A DNA stretch of 64,000 bases. Origin: Roseomonas sp. E05 (GTDB taxonomy: Bacteria; Pseudomonadota; Alphaproteobacteria; Acetobacterales; Acetobacteraceae). The translations under genes were made by a program, and so were the position numbers. The stretch is taken from the NCBI RefSeq assembly GCF_030063475.1, contig NZ_JASIRT010000012.1, forward strand, positions 1 through 64,000, given 5' to 3'. Positions 56,411 to 64,000 of this stretch are shown in pieces. Below the pieces are notes generated by a model. That model was not told the origin of the DNA. It saw only the letters and a list, made by a program, of their open reading frames with translations, and made no database searches. Position 1 is the first letter of the stretch; every line of letters starts with the position of its first letter.

Positions 56411-57523
56411 TCACTCCGCCGCCTGCAGGCTGTTGGTGCGGCGGGCGAGCCTCTCGGCCACCAGCCGCCTGGTGAGGGGCAGCAGCGTCCGCCCGTATTC
56501 CACCGCGTCCTCCAGCGGGTCGAAGCCGCGGATCAGGAAGGTGGTGACGCCGAGGTCGTAGTATTCCAGGAAGGCCTCCGCCACCTGCTGCGGCGTGCCG
56601 ACCAGCGCGGTGGTGTTGCCGCGCGCGCCGGTCTCGCGGGCGATGGCGGTGTAGAGCCGCCCCTCCGGCCGGTCGCCCAGCGCGGCCGCCTCCAGCAGGC
56701 GCTGCGAACCGGCATTCTGCGGCCCGGGGCCACGGCCGAGCGCCGCCTGGCCACGCACCGCGCGCACGCGCTGCAGGATGCCTTCGGCCCTGGCCCAGGC
56801 CTCCTCCTCGGTTTCCGCCAGGATGGGGCGGAAGGAAAGGCTGAAGCGCACCTCGCGCCCGTGCTTCGCCGCCTCGGCGCGCACGCGCGCGACGATCTCG
56901 CGCACCTGGGCATGGGTCTCGCCCCAGAGCGCGTAGACGTCGGCATGCCTGCCGGAGACGCGCAGCGCCGCCTCGGAGGCGCCGCCGAAATAGATCGGGA
57001 TGCGCGGCTGCTGCACCGTGCGCACCTCGGGCGAGGCGCCCTTGATGCGGTAGTAGGCGCCCTCGTGGTCCACCGGGCCGCTGCCGGTCCAGATGGACTT
57101 CAGGATGGAGACGTATTCGTCCGTGCGGGCGTAGCGGTCGTCCTTGCCGAGCCAGTCGCCGTCGCGCGCCTGGTCGGCGTCGTCGCCGCCGGAGATGACG
57201 TGGATGGCGGCGCGGCCGTTGCTGAGCTGGTCCAGCGTGGCGAAGGCGCGGGCGGCGTTGGTCGGCGCCTGGAAGCCCGGCCGGTGCGCGACGAGAAAGC
57301 CGACCTTCGAGCTATAGGCCGCCGCGTGCGAGGCGAGCAGCAGCCCGTCCGGCCCGTTGCTGTACCAGCCGATCAGGATGCGGTCGAAGCCGCCCTGGTC
57401 GTGCGCCTCGACCGAGGCGCGGAAATAGCCGGGGTCGATCGCCGGCCCCTGCGCCGGATGGATCTCGGACTGCTGGCGCGGCTGCACCATGCCGATGAAT
57501 TCGACGTCCTGGGACTTCGTCAT
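56411..57523 (-). CDS. ssuD: LLM-class alkanesulfonate monooxygenase
   Basis: A 370-residue FMNH2-dependent monooxygenase. SsuD-type blocks are FDRILIGWYSNGPDGLLLA, VAHRPGFQAPTNAARAFATL, IHVISGGDDADQARDGDWLG and YARTDEYVSILKSIW. It would cut the C-S bond of alkanesulfonates to give sulfite and an aldehyde. An SsuE-type reductase is not in the operon. The gene sits between the SfnB-like acyl-CoA dehydrogenase gene and the binding-protein gene, as in several sulfonate/sulfone operons. The exact substrate is unknown. Confidence 0.88.
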   Translation of the reverse strand: MTKSQDVEFIGMVQPRQQSEIHPAQGPAIDPGYFRASVEAHDQGGFDRILIGWYSNGPDGLLLASHAAAYSSKVGFLVAHRPGFQAPTNAARAFATLDQLSNGRAAIHVISGGDDADQARDGDWLGKDDRYARTDEYVSILKSIWTGSGPVDHEGAYYRIKGASPEVRTVQQPRIPIYFGGASEAALRVSGRHADVYALWGETHAQVREIVARVRAEAAKHGREVRFSLSFRPILAETEEEAWARAEGILQRVRAVRGQAALGRGPGPQNAGSQRLLEAAALGDRPEGRLYTAIARETGARGNTTALVGTPQQVAEAFLEYYDLGVTTFLIRGFDPLEDAVEYGRTLLPLTRRLVAERLARRTNSLQAAE

Positions 57524-57534
57524 GGCTTCCTCCT

Positions 57535-58677
57535 TCAGCTTTGGCCGAGGGCGAGGCGCCCGGCGGCGAGATGGGCGGCATCGGGTTGCGGGGTGTGGAT
57601 GCGGGCGCAGAGCACGTCGCGCAGGTGGCGCTCCAGCGGGTTGCCGCGCGCCAGCCCGTGGTTGCCGCAGAGCGCGATGGCCTGCTGCACCACCTCGATG
57701 GCGTTCTCGGCGGCGAGGGTCTTGACCAGCCCGGTCTGCGCGGCGGAGAGGCCCTCGCCGCGATCCTCCGCGGCGGCGGCATCGGCGACCAGCCGGTCAT
57801 TGGCCAGCAGCCGCGCCTCGATGCGGCCGACCGCCTCCTGCATGCGCGGCAGGGTGGCCAGGGCGGCGCCGAGATTGGCGGGCTTGCGCGCGTTCAGGAA
57901 CTGCACCAGCCAGTCCCGCGCGGCGCGCGCCACGCCGGTGTAGAGGGCGGCGATCAGCAGCGTGTTCCAGGCGGCCTGGGTGGCGTCGGGGCGGCCCCAT
58001 TCGGCGGGCGGGCGCAGGTCGGGCGCGTTCTCCGCCGGCAGGGTGACGCCCTCGAAGACCACGTCATGGCTGCCCGAGGCGCGCAGCCCGGCCTGGTCCC
58101 AGCTTTCCTCGATGCGCAGGCCGCGCGCATCGGCCGGTACGAGAACGAGGCCGGTGCGCGGCGACTCCTCCTCGGTGGCGGCGAAGACCAGCATCCAGTG
58201 CAGCCCCGGCGCCCCGGTCGAGTAGATCTTGCGGCCGGAAAGCACCCAGCCCTCGCCGTTGCGGCGCAGCCGGGTGGCCGGCAGGCCGCCGCGCGCCGGG
58301 GTGCCCAGCTCCGGCTCCACCCGCAGCGCATTGACCAGCTCGCCGCGCCGCACGGCGCCCTCGCCGAGCCGGGCGCTGAGCCCCGCCCAGGCTGCCTCGC
58401 GGCCGAGCATCCGGTGCTGGATGAACTGCATGGCCAGCACCAGGGCGGTGGCCGGGCAGCCCTCGGCGATGGCGCCGACCACGGCGGCGCTCTGCGCCAG
58501 CCCGGCGCCTGCGCCGCCATGCTCGCGCGGCACGGTCAGGCCGAGCAGCCCGGCCGCGTGCAGCGCGCGGAAGTTCTGGTGCGGGAAGCTGGCCTCGCGG
58601 TCGTGCCGCGCGGCGGTGGCGGCGAAGTCCCGCGCCAGCGTCTGGAAGGAGGGCGGGCGCAGCAGGACGCCGTCCAT
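57535..58677 (-). CDS. Acyl-CoA dehydrogenase-fold flavin monooxygenase, SfnB/DszC-like
   Basis: A 380-residue flavoprotein of the acyl-CoA dehydrogenase fold. Blocks are HAAGLLGLTVPREHGGAGAG (N-terminal domain), GWVLSGRKIYSTGAPGLHW, WDQAGLRASGSHDVVFEGV and a C-terminal ENAIEVVQQAIALCGNHGL. Within sulfur operons such proteins act as FMNH2-dependent enzymes on sulfur compounds (SfnB, DszC) rather than in fatty-acid oxidation. Its start overlaps the end of the SsuB-like gene by one base, and it is followed 11 bases later by the ssuD-like gene. Confidence 0.87.
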   Translation of the reverse strand: MDGVLLRPPSFQTLARDFAATAARHDREASFPHQNFRALHAAGLLGLTVPREHGGAGAGLAQSAAVVGAIAEGCPATALVLAMQFIQHRMLGREAAWAGLSARLGEGAVRRGELVNALRVEPELGTPARGGLPATRLRRNGEGWVLSGRKIYSTGAPGLHWMLVFAATEEESPRTGLVLVPADARGLRIEESWDQAGLRASGSHDVVFEGVTLPAENAPDLRPPAEWGRPDATQAAWNTLLIAALYTGVARAARDWLVQFLNARKPANLGAALATLPRMQEAVGRIEARLLANDRLVADAAAAEDRGEGLSAAQTGLVKTLAAENAIEVVQQAIALCGNHGLARGNPLERHLRDVLCARIHTPQPDAAHLAAGRLALGQS

Positions 58678-59423
58678 CAGGCCGCCTCCTCCTGGCCGAC
58701 GCCCAGCTCGGCCAGCAGCCGGCGCCGCAGCGCGGCGAAGCCGGCATCGGCATGGGCGCGCGGGCGCGGCAGGTCCACGGGGATGTCGGCGGCGATGCGG
58801 CCGCCATCCAGCACCAGCACGCGGTCGGCCAGCAGCACCGCCTCGTCCACGTCATGGGTGACGATCAGCGTGGTCGGGCCGTGGTGGCGCCAGAGATCCA
58901 GCACCAGGGCGTGCATGCGGATGCGGGTCAGCGCGTCGAGCGCAGCGAAGGGCTCGTCGAGCAGCAGCAGGCGCGGCTCGCGCACCAGGGCGCGGGCCAG
59001 CGCGGCGCGCTGCGCCTCGCCGCCGGAGAGGGTGACGGGCCAGGCATCCTGGCGGTGGCCGAGGCCCACCTCGGCCAGCGCCTGCTCGGCGCGGCGGCGG
59101 GCGCCGGCGCCGGGCAGACCGAGCATGACGTTCTGCCAGATCTTCTTCCAGGGCAGCAGGCGCGGCTCCTGGAACACCACCGCAGCCGGGCGGGGCAGGT
59201 CGAGCCGGGCATCGGGCGGGGCGTCGTCCAGCCCGGCGAGGGTGCGCAGCAGGGTGGTCTTGCCCGAGCCGCTGCGGCCGAGCAGGGCGGTGAAGCTGCC
59301 GGGCGCGAGGTCGAGGTTCAGCGCGTCCAGCACCGTGTTCTCGCCGAAGCGGCGGGTCAGGTTGCGGACGCGCAGCGCGTCATGCGTGGCGAGGGCGGGG
59401 GCGTGGATGTCCATGGGTCTCAT
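58677..59423 (-). CDS. ssuB: ABC transporter ATPase, SsuB/TauB-like
   Basis: A 248-residue ATPase. Walker A GRSGSGKTT, Q-loop VVFQEPRLLPWKKIWQN, signature TLSGGEAQRAALARAL, Walker B LLLLDEPFAALD and H-loop VTHDVDEAVLLADR are all visible and typical for nitrate/sulfonate/taurine importers. ATG 59423 overlaps the permease stop as ATGA. It powers the SsuC-like permease. Confidence 0.92.
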   Translation of the reverse strand: MRPMDIHAPALATHDALRVRNLTRRFGENTVLDALNLDLAPGSFTALLGRSGSGKTTLLRTLAGLDDAPPDARLDLPRPAAVVFQEPRLLPWKKIWQNVMLGLPGAGARRRAEQALAEVGLGHRQDAWPVTLSGGEAQRAALARALVREPRLLLLDEPFAALDALTRIRMHALVLDLWRHHGPTTLIVTHDVDEAVLLADRVLVLDGGRIAADIPVDLPRPRAHADAGFAALRRRLLAELGVGQEEAA

Positions 59424-60292
59424 GCCTTCAGCAGGCCGGGGCGCCAGGCCAGGGCGCGGCGCTCAACGAGGCGCACCAGCGCGTCCGCGCCGAGGCCGAG
59501 CAGCGCATAGACGACCAGGCCGACGACGATGACGTCGGTGCGCAGGAACTCGCGCGCGTCGTTGATCAGGAAGCCGATGCCGGCGGTGGCGTTGATCTGC
59601 TCGGCGATCACCAGGGAGAGCCAGGCGCTGCCGAGGGCGTAGCGCAGCCCGACCAGGGCGGAGGGCAAGGCGCCGGGCAGGATGACGTGGCGGATCAGCC
59701 CACGCCGGTCGAGCCCGAAGACCTTGGCCGCCTCGGCCAGCTTGGGATCGGTGCCGCGGATGCCGGCGAAGAGGGTGAGATAGACCGGGAAGGTGGCGCC
59801 GAGCGCGACGAGCGCGATCTTCGGCGTCTCGCCGATGCCGAACCACAGGATGAAGAGCGGCACCAGCGCCAGGAAGGGCATGGTGCGCAGCATCTGCATC
59901 GGCGCGTCCACCACCTCCTCGCCGAGGCGGGAGAGGCCGGCGGCGAGGGCCAGCGCCGCACCGGTGGTGACGCCGAGGGTGAAGCCGGTCAGCACCCGGC
60001 CGAGCGAGACGAGCAGATGATAGGGCAGCTCGCCGGTCTCGATCAGCTCCCAGGTGCTGGCCAGCACGGTGGTCGGCGCCGCCAGGGTGCGCGGCGAGAT
60101 CAGCCCGGCCATCGAGGCGGCCTGCCAGAGCAGCACCAGCAGCAGCGGCGAGACGAAGCGGCGCCAGCGGCCGCCAAGGAGCTTATGCCGGGGCTTGCGC
60201 GCGGTGGCCGGAAGGCGGGCGGGCGAGGTGGTGGCGGAGGCGCGGGGTGCCGCAAGCGGGCGTGGGGCGGCCGCCACTTGGGTATCGGGCAT
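59420..60292 (-). CDS. ssuC: ABC transporter permease, SsuC/TauC-like
   Basis: A 290-residue permease, the first gene of the organosulfur operon. A basic, disordered leader (1-40) is followed by about six helices (VSPLLLVLLWQAASMAGLI is the first). MLRTMPFLALVPLFILWFGI and LAEAAKVFGLDRRGLIRHVI, the latter the EAA loop, are the family's hallmarks. The 250-bp region upstream separates it from the Lrp gene and must carry the operon promoter. Confidence 0.92.
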   Translation of the reverse strand: MPDTQVAAAPRPLAAPRASATTSPARLPATARKPRHKLLGGRWRRFVSPLLLVLLWQAASMAGLISPRTLAAPTTVLASTWELIETGELPYHLLVSLGRVLTGFTLGVTTGAALALAAGLSRLGEEVVDAPMQMLRTMPFLALVPLFILWFGIGETPKIALVALGATFPVYLTLFAGIRGTDPKLAEAAKVFGLDRRGLIRHVILPGALPSALVGLRYALGSAWLSLVIAEQINATAGIGFLINDAREFLRTDVIVVGLVVYALLGLGADALVRLVERRALAWRPGLLKA

Positions 60293-60462
60293 GCGGGCTC
60301 CTTCGCGGCCGCAGCCGCGTTCAGGGCGGAAGGAAAGGCTGGGGCGGAGGCGGCGGGATCAGCGCCGACAGCGCATCCGGCGGCCGGTCCGGCCACGCGC
60401 AAGCCGGAGGTCCAGCAAGGCAACGGAATGGTGCATCGCCGGAAAAGCTAAGGATTGCAGGG

Positions 60463-60491
60463 CTTTGGTGAAAGAGTTGTGTTTTCCAAAG
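60463..60491. promoter_or_regulatory. Spaced inverted repeat upstream of the ssu-type operon
   Basis: CTTTGG (60463-60468) and CCAAAG (60486-60491) form an inverted repeat with a 17-base spacer in the gap between the Lrp stop and the ssuC start. It might be bound by a LysR- or Lrp-type regulator of sulfur genes, but its length is short and it could be chance. Confidence 0.25.
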
Positions 60492-60543
60492 TTCCGCCGT
60501 GCCGCAGCATGGCATTGTCGTCCGGCGGGCCGGAGGGGGAATT

Positions 60544-61041
60544 CTATTCCTTTGCCGGCTCCGGTGCCCCGCGCTCCCGGAAGGCGCCGCCCGCCAGCGG
60601 GTAGGCGGTGGTGTGCTTGATCCGCTCCATGGCGAATCGCGAGGTGACGTCGCGCATCGGTACGGCCTCCACCAGGCGGCGGTAGAAGGTGTCGAAGGCC
60701 GCCATGTCGGCCACCGCGACACGCAGCATGTAATCGACCTCGCCGGCCATGCGGTAGACCTCCATCACCTCCGGCATGGCTTCCACCGCGGCGCGGAAGC
60801 GCGCCATCCAGGCCGGGCTGTGCTCGCCCGCCTCGATGGCGACAAAGACATGCAGGCCGAGCCCCACCGCCTCGGGCGAGACCAGCGCCACGCGCCGGGC
60901 GATGACGCCCGCCGCCTCCAGCTTCTGCACCCGCTTCCAGCAGGGGGTGGGGGAGAGCCCCACCCGGTCGGCGAGCTGGGCGATGGAGAGGGTGGCGTCC
61001 TCCTGCAGCAGGGTGAGCAGCCGGCGGTCGATATCGTCCAT
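60544..61041 (-). CDS. Lrp/AsnC-family regulator
   Basis: A 165-residue regulator. An N-terminal winged helix (DDIDRRLLTLLQEDATLSIA, ADRVGLSPTPCWKRVQKLE) joins a RAM effector-binding domain (LGLHVFVAIEAGEHSPAWMA, EVYRMAGEVDYMLRVAV). LSPTPCWKRV is the recognition helix typical of the family. It could bind an amino acid and control neighbouring genes: the ssu-type operon downstream and the kinase gene divergent upstream. ATG 61041 begins the family's domain; an earlier ATG in frame has no homology. Confidence 0.92.
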   Translation of the reverse strand: MDDIDRRLLTLLQEDATLSIAQLADRVGLSPTPCWKRVQKLEAAGVIARRVALVSPEAVGLGLHVFVAIEAGEHSPAWMARFRAAVEAMPEVMEVYRMAGEVDYMLRVAVADMAAFDTFYRRLVEAVPMRDVTSRFAMERIKHTTAYPLAGGAFRERGAPEPAKE

Positions 61042-61240
61042 GGGCGGGGAGCCTCCTGTGGGTTCCGGGAGGGGGGCTGCGAGGGCGCGGCGACACGCCT
61101 CGGGAGCGCAATACGCGGTTCCGCCCGGTGCCGGCAGATCACAAGTCAGGGGCGGCAGCATCCATTGGTGGCCGAGGGGCAACAGGTATGCCGTCACCGC
61201 AGCCGCAAAGGGTTTATTCACTTTTTTGTGCTTGACGGGA

Positions 61241-61260
61241 TTGTGAATTGGAAATCACAA
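61241..61260. promoter_or_regulatory. Candidate operator: TTGTGA-N8-TCACAA
   Basis: A perfect inverted repeat with 6-bp arms lies in the divergent region between the Lrp gene and the kinase gene. It fits autoregulation by Lrp/AsnC or a CRP-type site with unusual spacing (CRP sites have six bases between TGTGA and TCACA, here eight). Confidence 0.35.
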
Positions 61261-61333
61261 GCATCACGCACTGTCGGCCAGTTCCCGGGATGCGCAGGCC
61301 GCCGGAGGGTGCAGAGCGGGGCGGGGCATTCGC

Positions 61334-63478
61334 ATGGGGCAAGGAGTGGGGAAGCTGCCGCAGCCAAAGCGCCTGCGTGGACTCTGGCTCCGGCTTCTTG
61401 TCCTGGCCCTCATCGTGCTCGTGCCGGCGCTGTCCGTCGGTGCGGCGGGCGCCTGGCTCGCCCTGACATCCTATGACCGTGCCCTGCAGGACCGCCTGCA
61501 GGACACCGCCCGGGCGTTGGGCCTCGTGGTCGAACGCGAGATGGAGCAGCATTTCGCCAGCCTGGCGGGGCTGGCGGCCTCGCCGGCGCTGGACGGCGAG
61601 TTGGAGGCTGACCTCGCGCCGTTCTACCGGCATGCGAAGCGGGCCGCAGAGGCCGTCGGAACGTCAGTCGCGCTGATCGGGCCGGATCTGCGCATCCGGC
61701 TGGACACCGACCGCCCCTTCGGCGCCGCGCTGCCGGCCACCCAGGCGGTCGCCGCGACGCGCCGGACCCTGGAAACCGGTCAGCCCGCCGTCAGCGACCT
61801 GCTGGTCAGCGCCGTGACCGGGCGCCCCGGCATCATGGTGAACAGCCCGGTCATGCGGGAGGGGCACATCCTCGCCGTGGTCGGCACCTGGGTCGAGCCG
61901 GCCAGCCTCTCCAGCCTGCTGGCGGCGCCGGACCTGACGGGGAACACTTTCGCGGCGCTGATCGACAGCCGTCACGTCCTCGTCGCGCGCTCGCGCGCCG
62001 CCGAGCGTTTCAGCGGCACGACCATCCCGGCCGGGCTGGTCCGGGTGATGCAGGGTCGCAGCATGGGCGGCGGCGAGGGGCGGGCGCTCGAAGGCGAGGA
62101 AGTCCTCTACGCCTTCCGCGCCATCGAGGGGCTCCCTGGCTGGAACATCGTCGTCGCCGCCCCGCTCGCCGCCTCGCGGGCGATCTGGAACCGGCCGCTG
62201 CTGGCGCTGGCCGGCGGCGGCCTGGCGGCGATGCTGCTGGCCCTGGCCGCGGCGCGGTGGCTCAGCCGGCGCGTGCTGGCGCCGATCGCGGCGCTGCAGC
62301 GGCAGGCCGAGGCGGTCGCGCAGGGCAGGGACCTGCTGCTGCTGGCGCCCCTGGCCGAAACCGCGGAGATCAAGGAATTCGCCGCGCTGCAGCGCGCCCT
62401 CGCCGCCGCCGCCGCCACGCTGCGGCGGCAGATGGAGGCCGAGCGGCACGCGGTGGATGCGCTTCTGGCCAGCGAGCGCCGCTACCGCGCCCTGGCCGAG
62501 GCCGGGGCTGTCGCGCTCTGGCAGGCCGATGCGGCTGGCAACATTCTCGAAAGCCGGGGCTGGGAACTGCTGACGGGGCAGGCGCCGGAGCAGCTCCAGG
62601 GCACCGGCTGGGCCGCCGCGATCCACCCGGAGGATGCCGCCACCACCCTGGCGGCCTGGCAGGCAGCCTTCCTCGAGCGTCGGCCGCTCAACGTGCAGTT
62701 CCGGGTGCGGCGGCATGACGGCGCCTGGCTCTGGGTCCGCAGCCGGGGTGTGCCGGTGCTCAGTCCGGACGGCCGGCTGGTGGAATGGGCCGGCGTCGTC
62801 GAGGACACGGACGCGCAGCGCCGCGCCGCGGAACTGCAGCGGCTGCTGGCGCGCGAAGTGGACCACCGCGCCAAGAACGTGCTCTCCATCGTGCAATCCG
62901 TGGTGCGGCTGACCCGGACCGAGGAGCCCGGCGCCTTCGTCGCCGCCGTCGAGGCGCGCATCGCCGCACTGGCCCGCGCCCATGCGCTGCTGGCCCAGGA
63001 GGGATGGGCCGGTGCCGATCTGCGCGCCATCGCCGAGCGGGAGTTCGCGCCCTATGCGACGGTGCGCTGCCATGCCTGCAGCAGCATCCGGCTTGAGGGG
63101 CCGCCGCTGCCGCTGGCCGCCACGGCCGTGCAGCCCCTGGCCATGGTGCTGCACGAGCTGGCCACCAACGCCGCCAAATACGGCGCCCTCTCCCGGCCGG
63201 ACGGCACGTTGACCCTGCGTTGGGCACTCGACCGGAATGCGGACCTGCTGGTGCTGGACTGGCTGGAAACCGGCGGCCCGCCCCTGCAGGGGGCGCCGGC
63301 CCGGAGCGGCTTCGGCTCCCGCATCATCGAGGCCACCCTGCGCAGCCAGCTGCGCGGGCAGATGGAGCGCCGCTGGGAGGGCTCCGGCCTGGCCTGCCGC
63401 ATCACCCTGCCGCTGGCCCGGACGGCTCTGGCCGAGCCCGCCGGCGAAAGCCGGCCGGCCTTCATGGTCACCGCCTGA
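61334..63478 (+). CDS. HWE-family sensor histidine kinase with PAS domain
   Basis: A 714-residue membrane kinase. Helix 1 (LRLLVLALIVLVPALSVGAA, about 18-40) and helix 2 (about 284-305) bracket a periplasmic sensor of dCACHE type (about 45-280). A HAMP-like linker leads to a PAS domain (about 378-494). The kinase has the HWE marks: H-box REVDHRAKNVLSIVQSVVRL (His511), N-box VLHELATNAAKYGALS and W-x-E in LDWLETGGPP. HWE kinases usually act with single-domain or PhyR-type partners in stress or cell-cycle control. No cognate response regulator is adjacent. The start at 61334 gives the basic N-terminus before helix 1. Confidence 0.9.
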   Translation: MGQGVGKLPQPKRLRGLWLRLLVLALIVLVPALSVGAAGAWLALTSYDRALQDRLQDTARALGLVVEREMEQHFASLAGLAASPALDGELEADLAPFYRHAKRAAEAVGTSVALIGPDLRIRLDTDRPFGAALPATQAVAATRRTLETGQPAVSDLLVSAVTGRPGIMVNSPVMREGHILAVVGTWVEPASLSSLLAAPDLTGNTFAALIDSRHVLVARSRAAERFSGTTIPAGLVRVMQGRSMGGGEGRALEGEEVLYAFRAIEGLPGWNIVVAAPLAASRAIWNRPLLALAGGGLAAMLLALAAARWLSRRVLAPIAALQRQAEAVAQGRDLLLLAPLAETAEIKEFAALQRALAAAAATLRRQMEAERHAVDALLASERRYRALAEAGAVALWQADAAGNILESRGWELLTGQAPEQLQGTGWAAAIHPEDAATTLAAWQAAFLERRPLNVQFRVRRHDGAWLWVRSRGVPVLSPDGRLVEWAGVVEDTDAQRRAAELQRLLAREVDHRAKNVLSIVQSVVRLTRTEEPGAFVAAVEARIAALARAHALLAQEGWAGADLRAIAEREFAPYATVRCHACSSIRLEGPPLPLAATAVQPLAMVLHELATNAAKYGALSRPDGTLTLRWALDRNADLLVLDWLETGGPPLQGAPARSGFGSRIIEATLRSQLRGQMERRWEGSGLACRITLPLARTALAEPAGESRPAFMVTA

Positions 63479-63487
63479 GGCGGCGCC

Positions 63488-63730
63488 TCAGGGGGTGGTG
63501 CGGAAATAGGGCTCGACCGGCCCCTGCAGCTTGATGGTCATCGGGTTGCCCTTGCGGTCCAGGGTGGTGCCCACGGTCAGGCGGACCCAGCCCTCGCTGA
63601 CGCAGTACTCTTCCACATTGGTCTTCTCGGCGCCCTTGAACCGCACGCCGATGCCGCGCTCCAGCAGGGCGGCGTCGTAATAGGGGCTGCGCGGGTTGCT
63701 CGACAGGCGATCAGGCGGGGTATCGGTCAT
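63488..63730 (-). CDS. DUF3297 family protein
   Basis: An 80-residue cytoplasmic protein of the DUF3297 family. MTDTPPDRLSSNPRSPYYDA, RGIGVRFKGAEKTNVEEYCV and KGNPMTIKLQGPVEPYFRTT are almost invariant in alphaproteobacteria. The family is small and glutathione-related functions have been suggested without proof. ATG 63730 starts the conserved region. It converges with the kinase gene, nine bases apart. Confidence 0.93.
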   Translation of the reverse strand: MTDTPPDRLSSNPRSPYYDAALLERGIGVRFKGAEKTNVEEYCVSEGWVRLTVGTTLDRKGNPMTIKLQGPVEPYFRTTP

Positions 63731-63825
63731 CGGGTGGCTCTTCCTCCGGCGGAACAAGGGCGGGCATGCCGCGTCGGGTGATAACCAAGCGGCGCCGCCC
63801 TGCCAAATCGGCCATGGCGCCCGGC

Positions 63826-64000
63826 TCAGGCCTCGCGGGCGATGATGCCGTTCACCGTGCGGCAGGCCGCCACCACGGCGAGCAGCAACAGGCCCTGCCG
63901 GATCAGCCCGCCCGGGGTGAACAGGTATCCGCCCGCCCGCAGCTGGCTGGGGACGTAGTGCAGGAACTGCTGCAGCTCCGGGTCGAGCGTCAGGCCGCCC
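63826..64000 (-). CDS. Hypothetical protein, 5' end outside the window
   Basis: The last 57 codons of a minus-strand gene, cut by the window edge. The visible part reads LQQFLHYVPSQLRAGGYLFT and then a hydrophobic segment (LIRQGLLLLAVVAACRTV) and NGIIAREA before the stop at 63826. This looks like a small membrane-associated protein; no family can be named from the fragment. Confidence 0.55.
   Translation of the reverse strand, partial: GGLTLDPELQQFLHYVPSQLRAGGYLFTPGGLIRQGLLLLAVVAACRTVNGIIAREA

Noticed and set aside
60463-60491. Firm CysB/CbL-type sulfur operator
   Set aside because: The CTTTGG/CCAAAG repeat has a 17-base spacer and short arms, which is not enough for a firm call; kept only as a weak candidate.
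1-64000. tRNA, rRNA, prophage or IS elements
   Set aside because: No cloverleaf-like genes, no rRNA, and no transposase, integrase or phage-type proteins were seen.

Overview
The window is one contiguous, very GC-rich piece of bacterial chromosome, densely packed with catabolic, transport and regulatory genes. It has no rRNA, no tRNA and no recognisable transposase. Several features point to an alphaproteobacterium: a CtrA-type response regulator, an HWE-family histidine kinase, DUF3297 and SWIB proteins, many Bug/TctC receptors and MocR regulators. The richness in TTT and peptide ABC uptake systems resembles Roseomonas-like Acetobacteraceae; that placement is an inference from gene content, not from a marker gene.

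Layout. 0.1-1.8 kb: SH3-domain lipoprotein, SWIB protein, HNH nuclease. 1.8-7.9 kb: a MocR-type regulator divergent from a ring-hydroxylating dioxygenase operon (reductase, TctC receptor, alpha, beta, Rieske ferredoxin). 8.1-16.6 kb: DUF1264 (oil-body-type) protein, FhuF-like protein, CocE-type hydrolase, two flavin reductases around a MYG1 protein, a DadA-like oxidase and an SDR. 16.8-23.3 kb: a GntR-controlled cluster with a SAF-domain dehydrogenase, a PdxA homologue and a complete TctCBA transporter. 23.5-31.9 kb: an arabinofuranosidase (GH51) fused in operon with a five-gene peptide-class ABC importer and an ArsR-like regulator carrying an unusual C-terminal domain. 32-41.8 kb: inositol-phosphatase/lipid-kinase pair, SDR, glk-pfkB, lipase-like hydrolase, an AtzE/AtzG-like amidase pair and a RutA homologue. 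42-50.3 kb: a second peptide ABC importer divergent from a beta-lactamase-fold hydrolase and an M81 (MlrC-family) peptidase, an arrangement reminiscent of mlrBCD. 51-55.2 kb: a CtrA-like regulator with Glu in place of the phospho-acceptor Asp, a minisatellite, a ketoglutarate-semialdehyde dehydrogenase and a PuuB-like oxidase. 55.4-60.3 kb: an ssu-type organosulfur operon. 60.5-64 kb: Lrp regulator, HWE kinase, DUF3297 protein and a partial gene.

Non-coding structure. The most striking non-genic signal is a family of paired palindromes (G5AA-N4-TTC5 cores, often containing GAATTC, followed by C-runs and T/C-rich tracts, two arms in inverted orientation about 100-190 bp long). They recur at least nine times, mostly between convergent genes, and look like REPIN/BIME-type or bidirectional-terminator elements. 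No RAYT transposase is present in the window. Candidate operators are visible for the GntR regulator (the same 13-mer in front of two genes), the MocR regulator (two TACCGGT direct repeats) and the Lrp/kinase divergent region.
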